Positions 1-9,668 of a DNA stretch of 12,773 nt are shown here, in pieces. Numbering within the stretch: the stretch's first letter is position 1; every line of letters begins with the position of its first letter. The notes under the pieces are model-generated. The model did not search any database. It saw only the letters and a list, made by a program, of their open reading frames with translations, and had not been told where the DNA came from. Origin of the DNA: Cochliopodium minus (taxonomy: Eukaryota > Discosea > Himatismenida > Cochliopodiidae); the NCBI GenBank assembly GCA_024220525.1, contig JAMYWO010000624.1, forward strand, positions 1-12,773, given 5' to 3'. Position numbers and translations under genes: made by a program.

Positions 1-69
1 TAAAAAATAAAAAATAAAAAATAAAAAATAAAAAATAAAAAATAAAAAATAAAAAATAAAAAATAAAAA
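1..69. repeat. (TAAAAAA)n heptamer array at left edge
   Basis: About nine tandem copies of TAAAAAA run from the first base to about 66, then degenerate into looser A/T sequence. On the coding strand of gene A this reads (TTTTTTA)n and lies inside intron 9. It is A/T only, so it does not resemble known G-rich telomere repeats. Confidence 0.9.
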
Positions 70-149
70 TTAATGAATAAAAGTAAAAAATAAAAAATAA
101 AAAAAATTAATAAAAAATAAAAAAATAAAAATATTAATCAAATTTTTAC
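1..149 (-). other. intron 9 of the LRR gene, running off the left edge
   Basis: After exon 9 ends in AAC G, a donor GTAAAA starts at 149. The rest of the sequence to position 1 is almost pure A/T with no acceptor followed by an LRR-coding exon. The gene therefore continues outside the window, and the last visible reading frame is broken after base 1 of a codon. Confidence 0.75.
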
Positions 150-3100
150 CGTTATTGGAAAAATCTAATTTTTTCAAAAATTTTAAAGATCCAAACACAA
201 CAACGAAAGGCACAACGAAGGGTATCTTATACTGTTCTTGCTTGTGATTTTTTCTTTGTTTAAAGTTGAAGCCGCAGGAGGACAAGTTGAGTACCTTCAG
301 AGTTTTCATCAATGAAAGATATGAGAACCCTATGTCCGTTATTCTAATGCATCCTGAAATTTCCAATTTTTTTATCATTTTTAATGAACCTAAAAAAGAA
401 ATTAAAAAAAAAAATATTAAAAAAAAAATAATTGAAAAAATTTTTAAATCAGTAAAATAACAAAAAAATATTGAATTCAGATGATAAAATAAATTAATAA
501 AAAAATAAAAAATAAAAATAATTGAAAAAAAAATATTGAAAAAAAAAATAATTAAAAAATTTTGAAAAAATAAATAAACTAAAAAAAATAAAAGTAAAAA
601 TAAAAAATATTTTCAATGTATTTTTAAAAATTAAAAATAATTGAAATTTTTTAAATGAAAAATATAATTAATTAAAAAGAAATATTTTGTTTAATGATAA
701 AAAATAAATAAAAATAATAAATTGAAAAGTATAAAATATTTGTTTACAAATGTTTTTGACAGAAAGATCAGTAAGCTCTACACAATTGTTCAAATTGAGC
801 TGCTCAACCCTAGAACAACCATTGGCAATATAACCAACACCAATGTCAGAAATCTTGTAACAATCCGACAAAAGGAGATGGGAGAGATTTTTGCAGTTTT
901 TGGAGAGGTAGATGAGCCCTTCGTCTGAGATGTTGCAGTTGCTCAGATTGAGGTATCTTATCCATTTGCAGGAAAGACCTACACTGAAGTGGTAGACTGC
1001 TTCGTTGTTGATTTTATTTCCGCTTATGTCCAAAGAAATCAGATTTTCGAAACTGTTGATAAAATAAAATTTAAATTTAATTAATTTTTTTTTAAAAATA
1101 AAATTATTTGAAAAAATTAAAGAAAAACTATAATTTAACATCAAAAATTAATCAAAAACAATAAAACACAAAAAAAATTAAAGTTAATTGAAAAATTATT
1201 TAAAATTCATAAATTTAACAAATTAAAAAAAATTTAAAAATAAGAGTAAAAATAAAAAAATAAAAAACAAAATGTATCTAAATATCATATAAATTTTTTT
1301 TAACCTTTCTGCAATAGATTTAACACCTCTGTTGGATATTTTGGTGCAAGAAATGTCCAAGTCGGTCATCCAAGGCATTCTTTCTGTAATTACCCTGATA
1401 CAGTCATCGTCCACATTAGTACAATTGCTGATCTCCAGAGACTCCAAGGAAGTACATCCCTTCGAAAAATGGATCACTCCTCTTAATCCCAAAGCTTTTT
1501 GTTGATTTAAAGACAATCTTTGTAATTTTGTTAATTGCCCTAAAAATAAAAAAGATAATAAATTTTAAAAAATAAAATTTTTAAAATAAGAGTATAAAAG
1601 ATGTTAAAAATTATTAAAAATATCGACTTTGAAATTAGAAAAAAAAAAAATTAAAATAATTTTACCAATGTCTTTGTATGAATTAGATGAATTTAATTTA
1701 GTTCCAGAAAGAGACAAAGATTTCAGCTCAGGAAAACAATAACACAAAGAAGTGACGTCCTCGTCCATCAAAGGGTTGTCGCAAAGCTCCAAAGACTTCA
1801 TGGAAGGGAACTGCTTCTGGTTCTTCCTGAAAGAGTTGAAGACCTTGCCACAAACATAAGGAGAAAGGTTGTTCAATGAAAGAGACTTCAAATTGCAGCT
1901 CTCCAAAAGAATTTGGATGCCGTCTTCGGACAATCTGCGGACGGAATTAAAGGACAAATGTTCCAACGTGGAGGAAGATTTGCTTTTCGAAATCAGTTTG
2001 GCGTCGTTGTCTGTGAGGAGACTGTTGTCGGAGAATAAAAGGACTTGGAGGGTGAGCGGCCTGTCGTGTAAAACTTGGACGGATTTGTTTCCGAGCAGAT
2101 TACATTCACGCACGTCCAAATAAATAAGTTTGAGGCACTTTGAAAAAATCTCCGACAGACCTTCATCTCTTATGTTTTTGCATTCTTTTATGCACAATGT
2201 TTGGAGGGTCTCTGCGCAGTTTTTGGCGATCATGAAGAGTGATTCGTTGTCTATCAGAGGACAATAGTTGAGATAAAGTGATGATAAACTACATTTTGGA
2301 CCATCTCCCCATTTTTCAGTCAAAAATTTTAAGCCAACTTTTAATAAAACAATAGAAAATAAATAAGAAATATAAATGATTTAAAAAATAAAAAACAAAG
2401 AAAAAATAAAAAAAATCAAAAAATTTATTAAGAATTAAATGTCAAATCATAAAACAATAATAAAAAAATCAAAATAATAAATTAAAATAAAAATGTTATT
2501 AAGAGATAAAATAAAGATGAAACAAATGTGTTTTTACGAGATGTAATTAATGCGCATTTAGACAAGTCTATCACTTTCAAAGACTTTTTACAAACACTTT
2601 CCTTAGATCCAATGAAAATCAAACCCTCATCACTGATTCTCGAACAACCTTTAAGATCCAGAGTAGCCAAGTTGGGAGAGTACTTGGAAATGTAAGAAAG
2701 TGCTTCGTTGGTGATGTTTTTACACTTAGAAACATTTAAGTGCCTCAAATGAGCTCCACATTTGAAAGTAACAAGTTTGACAGAGTCATCGTTGATAGAG
2801 GAACAACTTTTCAGTATGACATCTGCTATTTTCAAGTTTTGTTCGCTCAAAAAGAGTTGTTCGAGTGTTGTGTTTTGGATGGAATTGCAATCCCAAAAGT
2901 TGATTCCCTTCAGATCTTTGCACAACTCTCCCACAGATTTCAAATGCATTTCACTCACTTTCTCTGCTTTCAGAAAAGAGACGTTGCTCATGTTCCCATG
3001 CAGAAGCAAGCTTCTAAAATCGATGTTGGAAGGAACAACGCAAAAACTCAAATCGAGTTGATGTTTGTCAATGGTGATTCTTTCCATCTTTAACAATTTC

Positions 3101-5043
3101 TCGAGGCAAGCTTGTTTCAACTCTCCATACTTCAAACACTGCAGAAATGCTTGTTTGACATCACTTAAGGAAGTTTGTACAGTTTCGGGCATGGAGGAAA
3201 CTGATAAAAACTTTTCGAGGATGTCCAAACCAAGCTCGGTGTTCCCTTCTTCCAATGTCAACCCGATCACTGTCTTATCTTGAAACTTTTGTCCTTCTTT
3301 GAACATTTGGAGCTGTTCTGTTGCGGTTGAAGAGAACCTTGTCAACATAAGAAACCAGAAGCTCAACACTTCTTCGCTTTGGGAATATTTCAAGTATTTC
3401 CATATTTCTGACAAATATGAAATTCTGGGAATAGGTGGTAAGAGATTCACCTAAATCAATTTTAAAAATTTTGGAATTAAAAAAATTTCAAAAATAATCA
3501 AAAAATAATCAAAAAATAGAAATAAAAAAAAAAGGTTTACAAGCCACAATTTTTTAATGAGATTTTTTTCATTTGTTCCTATTTTACTCCCTATCCTTGG
3601 GGTAGTATGATTTACCATAACAATAGACTCATCTTTTGACTAAAATTGAAATTAAAAAGATTTAAAAAAAATAAGTATAATAAATATAAAAAATAAAAAA
3701 ATTACAGAAAATAATTTTGCTTCTTTTTCTAAACGATAAAGAACAGAGTCTAATTTAAGAAACCAGACAGTCTTCTCAAGCCTAACTTTAGGTTGTTTGT
3801 TCTTGTTGTTTCTGAGATGTGTCTTCAAGAAAGGAATTTTGTTTTCCAATCGCTTCACCAAAAGTTTGTAATCCTTTGAAACAGTCGTGGTGCTGATTTT
3901 TTTGGAAATTTCTATTAATCTCATTATTTCGTCCATAGCTTGTACTTCGAGAGGTGTGTTATCGTCCAAATCTACTACTTCTTCTGAGTCGACATGCTTT
4001 TTCTTCATTTTTTTTGGTTGAAACTCTGAAGAAGATGAAGAGGAGTCTTCTTTTGAATCACTCAGAGATCCTTCTTCTTTTTCACTTTTAAAAAATTTAT
4101 TAAACAAAAAAAGATTATTTTTTTTCTAAAAAAAATAAACTTTAAAATTGTTATTATTTAAAATGAATTTATTTTTTGAGTTGAAATTTTTTTTAAAAAA
4201 AATCTTTTTTTGATTTGAATCTTTTTTCTTTTTTTTATTACCTATCAGAATCATCAGATTCATTATGATATTTATCTTTCCTTCCTTTCGATCCCTTTTT
4301 GAATTTGATTTTATCTTCTTCATTGTCAGAATCAGATTCAGTCTTAGAATCATCATCATTATTCCTCAAATATCCATTCTTGGTATCTTCTTCATTCTTC
4401 GAATCATCACCTTTATCTTCATCAATCGAGTTATTGAGATCACTCATTTCTGATTCAGTGGTAAGAATAGAATTATCATCTCCATTCTTTTCATTTTGAT
4501 CGTATTTATTCGAATCTTTTCGATCGTCATAATCCAAATCATCTTGTGATGAATCGAATTCTTTTTTTTCATCCAATGGATCCACTGGATTGTTTTTCCC
4601 ATCAAAACTTCTTACCCTCGTGCGGGTATATCTTGGTGATGCTCTATTTCTTGGTGATAATATAGGATGATATGATCCAGGCTATAAATTTATAATCGGG
4701 ATTCAGATTTTAATTTGAGTATTACAAATTGATATATTTAAATTATGATTGAAATGAATCAATTTGTATTTTATAAAAGAAGAAATAAAAGAATTTGATA
4801 TAAGAATAATTGTATATATAAAAGTAATATCCATATAATTTAGTATAGAAAGTTTATTCAGTTCAATTTTCTTGATAATTTTAGTTAAAATGATGATTCC
4901 AATTAATTAATTTGTTTTCATACCTTATTTGTGAGTGATCTTGGTGTTAATTTTAAATTAGTGCTTGAGCTGGAATTCTTCTTTTCTTTCATATTTTGAT
5001 TTTCTTCTTGTGGTTGTGATTGTCCAATGTTTAATTTCAACAT
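150..5043 (-). CDS. large acidic/leucine-rich-repeat (cysteine-type LRR, FBXL/AMN1/Rad7-like) protein, 3' end outside window
   Basis: Nine exons join in phase through GT...AG introns: 5043-4924, 4681-4242, 4084-3706, 3639-3541, 3450-2538, 2337-1666, 1539-1305, 1052-748, 389-150. They total 3403 nt, about 1134 residues, and the protein continues past the left edge. The start is the first ATG of the open frame. Residues 41-228 are Asp/Glu/Ser-rich, with a basic cluster PKKMKKKH (210-217, NLS-like) and VVDLDD (223-228, SUMO-interaction-like). Residues 230-313 look helical and charged and are unrecognised. From about residue 500 to the end there are some 22 LRRs of about 26 residues with the pattern LxxLxLxxCxxIxDxGL, as in FBXL, AMN1 and Rad7 proteins. 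The LRR register runs unbroken across the exon 5/6, 6/7, 7/8 and 8/9 junctions, which supports the splice model. These LRRs usually form a substrate-recognition solenoid in ubiquitin ligases. I see no convincing F-box, so the ligase role is inference. One repeat in exon 9 carries a basic insertion. The exon 7 donor is an unusual GTTAAA. Confidence 0.82.
390..747 (-). other. intron 8 of the LRR gene (358 nt)
   Basis: This is the longest complete intron of gene A. The donor GTAAAC follows codon position 1 (T) and the acceptor is TTTTTTAG. Joining gives TGT (Cys) and keeps the LRR register. On the coding strand the intron is overwhelmingly T-rich. Short open frames on either strand inside it have low-complexity Lys/Ile/Asn or Phe/Tyr composition and are not supported as genes. 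Confidence 0.75.
3961..4017 (-). other. NLS-like basic cluster followed by SUMO-interaction-like motif in the LRR protein
   Basis: Within exon 3, PKKMKKKH (3994-4017) matches a monopartite nuclear localisation signal. Ten bases later VVDLDD (3961-3978) follows two glutamates. It fits the hydrophobic-hydrophobic-x-hydrophobic core with acidic flanks of SUMO-interacting motifs. The surrounding Ser/Glu/Asp runs offer many casein-kinase-2-type sites. Both motifs are short, so function is inferred from sequence pattern alone. Confidence 0.4.
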
Positions 5044-5475
5044 TGGAACTATATTTAATTTCTTGTACAATAAAAAACAGTTTTAATTGAGGAAATTAGA
5101 ATGGAATTTTGATATAATATTACTTTATCACTCATCCTATGTTATTTTGTTTATCTCTTTTGGAAATAATACAAAATTCGTTTTTTTTAATTATTTTCTT
5201 TTAATTTTAATGAACCAAAAAAACTGAATAAAAAAAATATTGAAAGATCAACCAGATATCAAAAGTGAAACCATATGATTTTTCAATTTCTTTCAATTTT
5301 TTATAAATATTTTTATGTTATAAGGAAAACAATAAAAAAGGATTCAAATACATTTATTTCCTCTATATTAATTCAATACGTTTAATTCCTCTTTCAAGAA
5401 TAGTGATCAATTTAAAATCCTTCTCTTTGAAAATTTAAGAGAAAATAAAATTAAAATAAAAAAAAAATTTCGAGG
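5044..5475. promoter_or_regulatory. divergent intergenic region between the LRR gene and the SH3 gene
   Basis: 432 bp separate the ATG of the minus-strand LRR gene from the ATG of the plus-strand SH3 gene, so it should hold both promoters and 5' UTRs. No open frame of note is present. A TATAAATA at 5302-5309 is a possible core element for the plus-strand gene, but such strings are common at this base composition. An ATATAG followed by TTCCAATG just upstream of the LRR start could be the acceptor of a 5'-UTR intron. Sequence here is less skewed and less simple than the downstream introns. Confidence 0.45.
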
Positions 5476-8400
5476 ATGGATTTTCCCTTCAAAGGAATTG
5501 GTATGGGAATAATCAAAATTTATCATCGTTATTTTTACTTATCAAATATAAATTAAAGCACTTTTCGATTATGCCTCCCAAAATGAAAGACAATTGGGAA
5601 TGACGAAAGGAGATAATTTGGAAATATTGAAAGAAGAGAATGGATGGTTCTATGTAAAGTCTTTTGTGAATAATAAGCAAGGATATGTTCCAATGATATA
5701 CGTACAAAAAGTAACAGTGGTAGAAACAGAAAATATATATATAGGAAGCTATGATTTCAATCCTCAGAACGAGAATCAATTAGGATTCAAGAAAAATGAA
5801 AAGATAAAGATATTGGAGAAAAAGGAAGGAGTATGGTGGTTGGCGGAGATTAATGGAAGAAAGGGATATATTCCATCCAATTATATAAAGGAGATAGGAT
5901 CCAATCAGACAACATCTTCAAGACCTCCATCAATTACAATGACAACAATGCCTCCCATGTTGTCCAAATCAAATAGTAACAGCCCAATGAATTCATCAGA
6001 GAATTTATTGAGCAATAAATATATCGGAGTATGCATAGCCATCTATGATTTTGATGCAACAGTAGAAGGACAATTATCCATAAAAAGGGAAAATAAATTG
6101 AATATAATTGAAAAATTGGATAAATGGTGGAAGGTGGAATATAATGGAAAGATAGGATCAGTTCCAAGCAATTATGGTAAAAATATATAATTCATATAAA
6201 AATAAATTGAGAATAATTTCCTTAAAATTTGATATTTCCAACAAGAATATTCATTCTTTGACATATTTGACATAAATATTTTTTTAATTAGTGAAAGAAG
6301 GATCATCAACAATTCCTAATTTGGTCACTCCTCCACAAACCTCAACACCCATTGTAAAAACTCAACCACCACCCAGTTTGACAACACAAAAATCGTTTGA
6401 AACTTTGAATCACCAACAAAACAAGAGACTTTCGGTGAACATTTCCTCTCCACAATACGTTGGAAAGGGAGTTGCTCTTTATAATTTTGAGGCACAAAAA
6501 GAGGGTCAACTTTCCATAAAGAAAGATCAACGATTCAACATCATTGAGAAGACTGATAACTGGTGGAAAGTAGAACACAATGGAAACACAGGTTATGTTC
6601 CTAGCAATTATATCAAAGAAGAAATACAGATTCCCCAACTAAAACCTGTATTGCCAAACCAACAAAAAGTAAATGTGCCAGTTACTCAACAGGGGATTCT
6701 GAAACCACAAACTTCCATTCCCATTGTAAAAACTCAACCACCACCCAGTTTGACAACACAAAAATCATTTGAAAGTTTGAACTACCAACAAAGCAAGAGA
6801 CTTTCGATGATGGTTACTACACCTTTGTTCATTGGAACGGGAGTTGCTCTATATGATTTTGAAGCACTAAAAGAGGGCCAAATTTCTATAAAGAAGGATC
6901 AACACTTTAACATCATTGAGAAGACTGATAACTGGTGGAGAGTGGAACACGAAGGTAACGTGGGTTATCTTCCTAGTAATTATGTCAAAGAAGAGAAAAC
7001 TTCGGAAACACTTGTCACTCCTCTTTCAACTTTCACAACTCAGAAATCTGTTGAAAATTTAAATGAAAACAAGAGACTTTCTTTGAATGTTCCTAATACT
7101 CTCCATTTCATTGGGAAGGGAGTTGCTCTTTATGATTTTGAAGCACAAAAGGAAGGTCAGTTGTCTTTCAAGAAGGATCAACATCTCAACATCATTGAAA
7201 GGGAAGGTGAGTGGTGGAAGGTAGAACTCGAAGGAAACACAGGATACATCCCAAGAAATTATATCACAGAAGAAAACATATTAGAAACAACTAATGTCAT
7301 CCATCTTCCCACTGAAACAAATCTTGTTGATGTAAATTCTCATTTGGTTACGACTATTGAAACCAATGTTGAATTGATTTTTAATACTTCTACTCCCACA
7401 AATTTTATTGGAAAGTGTCTTGCTCTTTATGACTTTGAAGCAAAAGAAGATGGACAATTATCTTTCAAAAAAGATCAACATTTCAACATCATATCAAAAG
7501 ATGACATATGGTGGAAAGTAGAACACGAAGGAAAGGCAGGATACGTTCCGAACAACTATATGCAAGAAGAAAACTCTTTGGAAACACCCAATACAATCCC
7601 TCTTCCCACTGAAACTCTTCCTCCTCCAACTCCTCATGTTGAAGTAACATCTCACAACATTCCAACTCATATTGAGACAGTTGATCACTCCACTCCAACT
7701 CACATTGAAATAAGCATTGAAGTTCCCCACGAATCAACTCACCATAATGTTCTCTCTCCTCCAACATCAACACTAATTTCGAATACAATCTACATTGGAA
7801 AGTGCATTTCTCTTTATGACTTTGAAGCAAAAGAAGAGGGACAATTATCTTTCAAAAAAGATCAACATTTCAACATCATATCAAAAGATGACATATGGTG
7901 GAAAGTAGAACACGAAGGAAAGGCAGGATACGTTCCGAACAACTATATGCAAGAAGAAAACTCTTCAGAAACACCCATTGCAATCCCTCTTCCCACTGAA
8001 ACTCTTCCTCCTCCAACTCCAATTTTGAATACACTTTACATTGGAAAGTGCATTTCTCTTTATGACTTTGAAGCAAAAGAAGAGGGACAATTATCTTTCA
8101 AAAAAGATCAACATTTCAACATCATATCAAAAGACGACTTATGGTGGAAAGTAGAACACGAAGGAAAGACAGGATACGTACCAAAAAGCTACATTCACGA
8201 AGAAAACGTTCCAGAAACACCCAATCCCACCCACATCGAAATAAAGATCGACATTCCTCATCAAGAATCAACACATTACCAGATCCTTGCTCCTCCAACC
8301 CCTATTTCAATCTCATTAACTCCAAAATACGTTGGAAAGTGCATTTCTCTTTACGATTTTGAAGCAAAAGAAGACGGACAACTTTCCTTCAAAAAAGAAG

Positions 8401-9471
8401 AACACTTCAACATCATAGAAAAGAACGAGAAGTGGTGGAAAGTGGAACACGAAGGAAAAGTGGGATACGTTCCCCAAGATTACGTCCAAGAAGAAGATCA
8501 TCAAACAAACAACAACAACAACAACAACAATGTTGAAAACAATGTTGAAAATAATGTCGAGAATAACAATGTTCCTCCCCCTCCTCCCCCTAATATGCTC
8601 AATAATTCTCCTACTTCTCAGAGAGTGACTCACAAAGAAGCTCCTCCTACCAAACCTCTCCCCTCCGAAATTATCGACGTGAAAGAGTACGACTCTCCCA
8701 ACCTCATCCGCCGAAAAAGTTTGTTGCAAAGCAAAGACGATCTCGTTGAGATCAAAGGCATTCAGTACGACGTCAACGATTCTTCCCAACTTGGTCTTTT
8801 GGTCAAGTTTCTGGCTCAGAGTTACGTGAGGGAGGATCTGGAGAGCAAGATCATTCGTTTGGAGCACGAGCTTGATGTGGAGAGGAAGGATCGTCTCAAG
8901 TTTTCTACTGATTTGGAGTCTCGTGTCAACGAAATTGAAGAGGCTCTCAAATCAGAAAAGAAAAGGTATTTTTTAGTTTTTATTTAACTTTTTTTATTCA
9001 ACATGTTTTTAATTTTTTTTTTTTTTTTTATTTCTTTATTTTTAAATCCTCATTTTATTTTTTTTTGTAAATTATTTTTTTTTTTTTTTATTTCTCAACA
9101 TCTCCATTTTTTTTTCAATATTTTTTAGGATGGACAATGTAGAAGAATCTGTCAAAGATTTAAACAACAAAGTGGGCAACGTCAACACAGAAGGCAAAGA
9201 AACCACCTCCTCAAACAAAAACGACTACTACACCACCTCCACCATCGACTCCCCAAGCAACCTCACCTCCCCCAAAGACATGCAAGGTCTCAAGCAAGAC
9301 ATCAAAGACTTGCAACAGGAGGTGAACCACCACAAAACCTCCTTTTTCAATGTGATCCAGTCTCAGATCACCAAGATCCAACAGGACATCAAGGAGTTGC
9401 AGAGGACCAGCAGTGAAGTCAACCAGCAGAAAAATGATTTCAGATCCCTTTTGAAGAAAAGGGACAACTGA
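5476..9471 (+). CDS. multi-SH3 scaffold protein: ten SH3 domains, Pro-rich segment, C-terminal coiled coil
   Basis: Four exons (5476-5500, 5559-6176, 6292-8965, 9129-9471) join in phase to give 1219 residues ending in TGA. The start is the ATG at 5476, whose 25-nt exon completes the first SH3 strand (GIALFDY). SH3 domains lie at about residues 9-60, 70-120, 165-216, 272-325, 396-449, 489-541, 588-641, 717-769, 799-851 and 896-948. Each shows an ALYDF-like start, a WW or WF pair and a GYVPxNY-like end. SH3 domains bind PxxP peptides, so this is probably a cytoplasmic adaptor for actin, membrane-traffic or signalling partners. After domain 10 come nine Asn, a VENN repeat, seven Pro, a PPTKPLP motif, RRKS, and an alpha-helical coiled coil from about 1050 to the end, likely for oligomerisation. 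No enzyme, PX or BAR domain is seen. Pocket residues vary: PMIY in domain 1, PKSY in 9, PQDY in 10. I know no named family with this layout. Confidence 0.92.
5559..8492 (+). repeat. tandem array of ten SH3-coding repeats
   Basis: Approximate nucleotide spans of the SH3 units are 5559-5710, 5738-5893, 6020-6185 (interrupted by an intron), 6456-6623, 6828-6993, 7107-7274, 7407-7570, 7794-7957, 8040-8203 and 8331-8492. Units 1-3 are the most divergent and sit on one exon. Units 4-10 share one uninterrupted 2674-nt exon and are much more alike, with EGQLSFKKDQ or EGQLSIKKDQ recurring. This points to two phases of expansion. Confidence 0.9.
7407..8203 (+). repeat. near-identical direct repeats covering SH3 units 7, 8 and 9
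   Basis: Units starting at 7407, 7794 and 8040 (spacings 387 and 246 nt, both multiples of three) are almost identical at the DNA level, including synonymous positions. The stretch from the middle of the domain through the NNYMQEENS segment differs between units 7 and 8 at only a few bases. The repeats extend into the linker, with the PLPTETLPPPTP segment shared after units 7 and 8. This implies recent duplication or gene conversion. Confidence 0.85.
8507..8572 (+). repeat. Asn-codon microsatellite and VENN repeat
   Basis: A run of AAC/AAT codons encodes nine asparagines. It is followed by three copies of a 12-nt unit encoding VENN or NVEN, then a CCT/CCC proline run. This is a flexible, low-complexity hinge separating the SH3 array from the C-terminal coiled coil. 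Confidence 0.85.
8966..9128 (+). other. intron 3 of the SH3 gene
   Basis: 163 nt, donor GTATTT after AAA AG and acceptor TTTTTTAG. Joining gives AGG (Arg) and continues a heptad-like coiled coil from EEALKSEKKR into MDNVEESVKD. The intron is dominated by long T runs, in contrast to introns 1 (5501-5558, 58 nt) and 2 (6177-6291, 115 nt) of the same gene, which have balanced A and T. Confidence 0.85.
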
Positions 9472-9668
9472 TCTTCTTTCTTTTAACAATTCTTTCTCCA
9501 CTTTTTTGATAAATAAAAAAAAAAACTTGTTTAAAATAAGTTCTGGTCACATTCTTCGTTCATTTTTTTTATTTTGTTTTTTTTTATTTTGTTTTTTTTT
9601 TTATTTTGTTTTTTTTTGTTTTATATTTTTTATTTTTTAAATTTTTTTATTTTTTTTTATTTTTTTAT
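9472..9668. terminator. convergent 3' flanks of the SH3 gene and the receptor gene
   Basis: 197 bp lie between the two stop codons. A plus-strand AATAAA at 9512-9517 could be the poly(A) signal of the SH3 gene. On the minus strand the receptor stop reads TGAATAAA, so an AATAAA (9669-9664) overlaps the stop codon. From 9564 to 9625 the plus strand repeats a loose TTTTTTATTTTG unit three times. Such signals are weak evidence in A/T-rich sequence. Confidence 0.4.

Noticed and set aside
1-69. Telomere or terminal inverted repeat of a linear element
   Set aside because: The heptamer is A/T only with no G-rich strand, also occurs internally at 12583-12616, and lies inside introns of genes that run off both edges. 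A contig break at a simple repeat is simpler.
2740-3283. Plus-strand open frames opposite exon 5 of the LRR gene
   Set aside because: They have no recognisable domain, and the minus strand encodes in-register LRRs that join exactly with the neighbouring exons.
3440-3639. F-box at the exon 4/5 junction of the LRR gene
   Set aside because: A segment around LLPPIPRISYLSEIWKYL has loosely F-box-like spacing, but the LPxEI core and the following conserved positions are not convincing. Left as unassigned.
3706-5043. A separate acidic-protein gene upstream of the LRR gene
   Set aside because: Exons 1-5 join with matching phases (0, 2, 0, 0) and good splice sites, and there is no stop codon or promoter-like gap between them. 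A single gene is preferred, though transcript data could change this.
5559-8492. CRISPR-like or satellite array
   Set aside because: The regular repeats are protein-coding SH3 domains with preserved reading frame and unequal spacing.
8316-8867. 183-residue minus-strand open frame opposite the SH3 gene
   Set aside because: It is the antisense of strongly supported SH3, Asn-run and Pro-run coding sequence. Similar antisense frames recur at 7489-7830 and 7876-8076 simply because the repeats recur.
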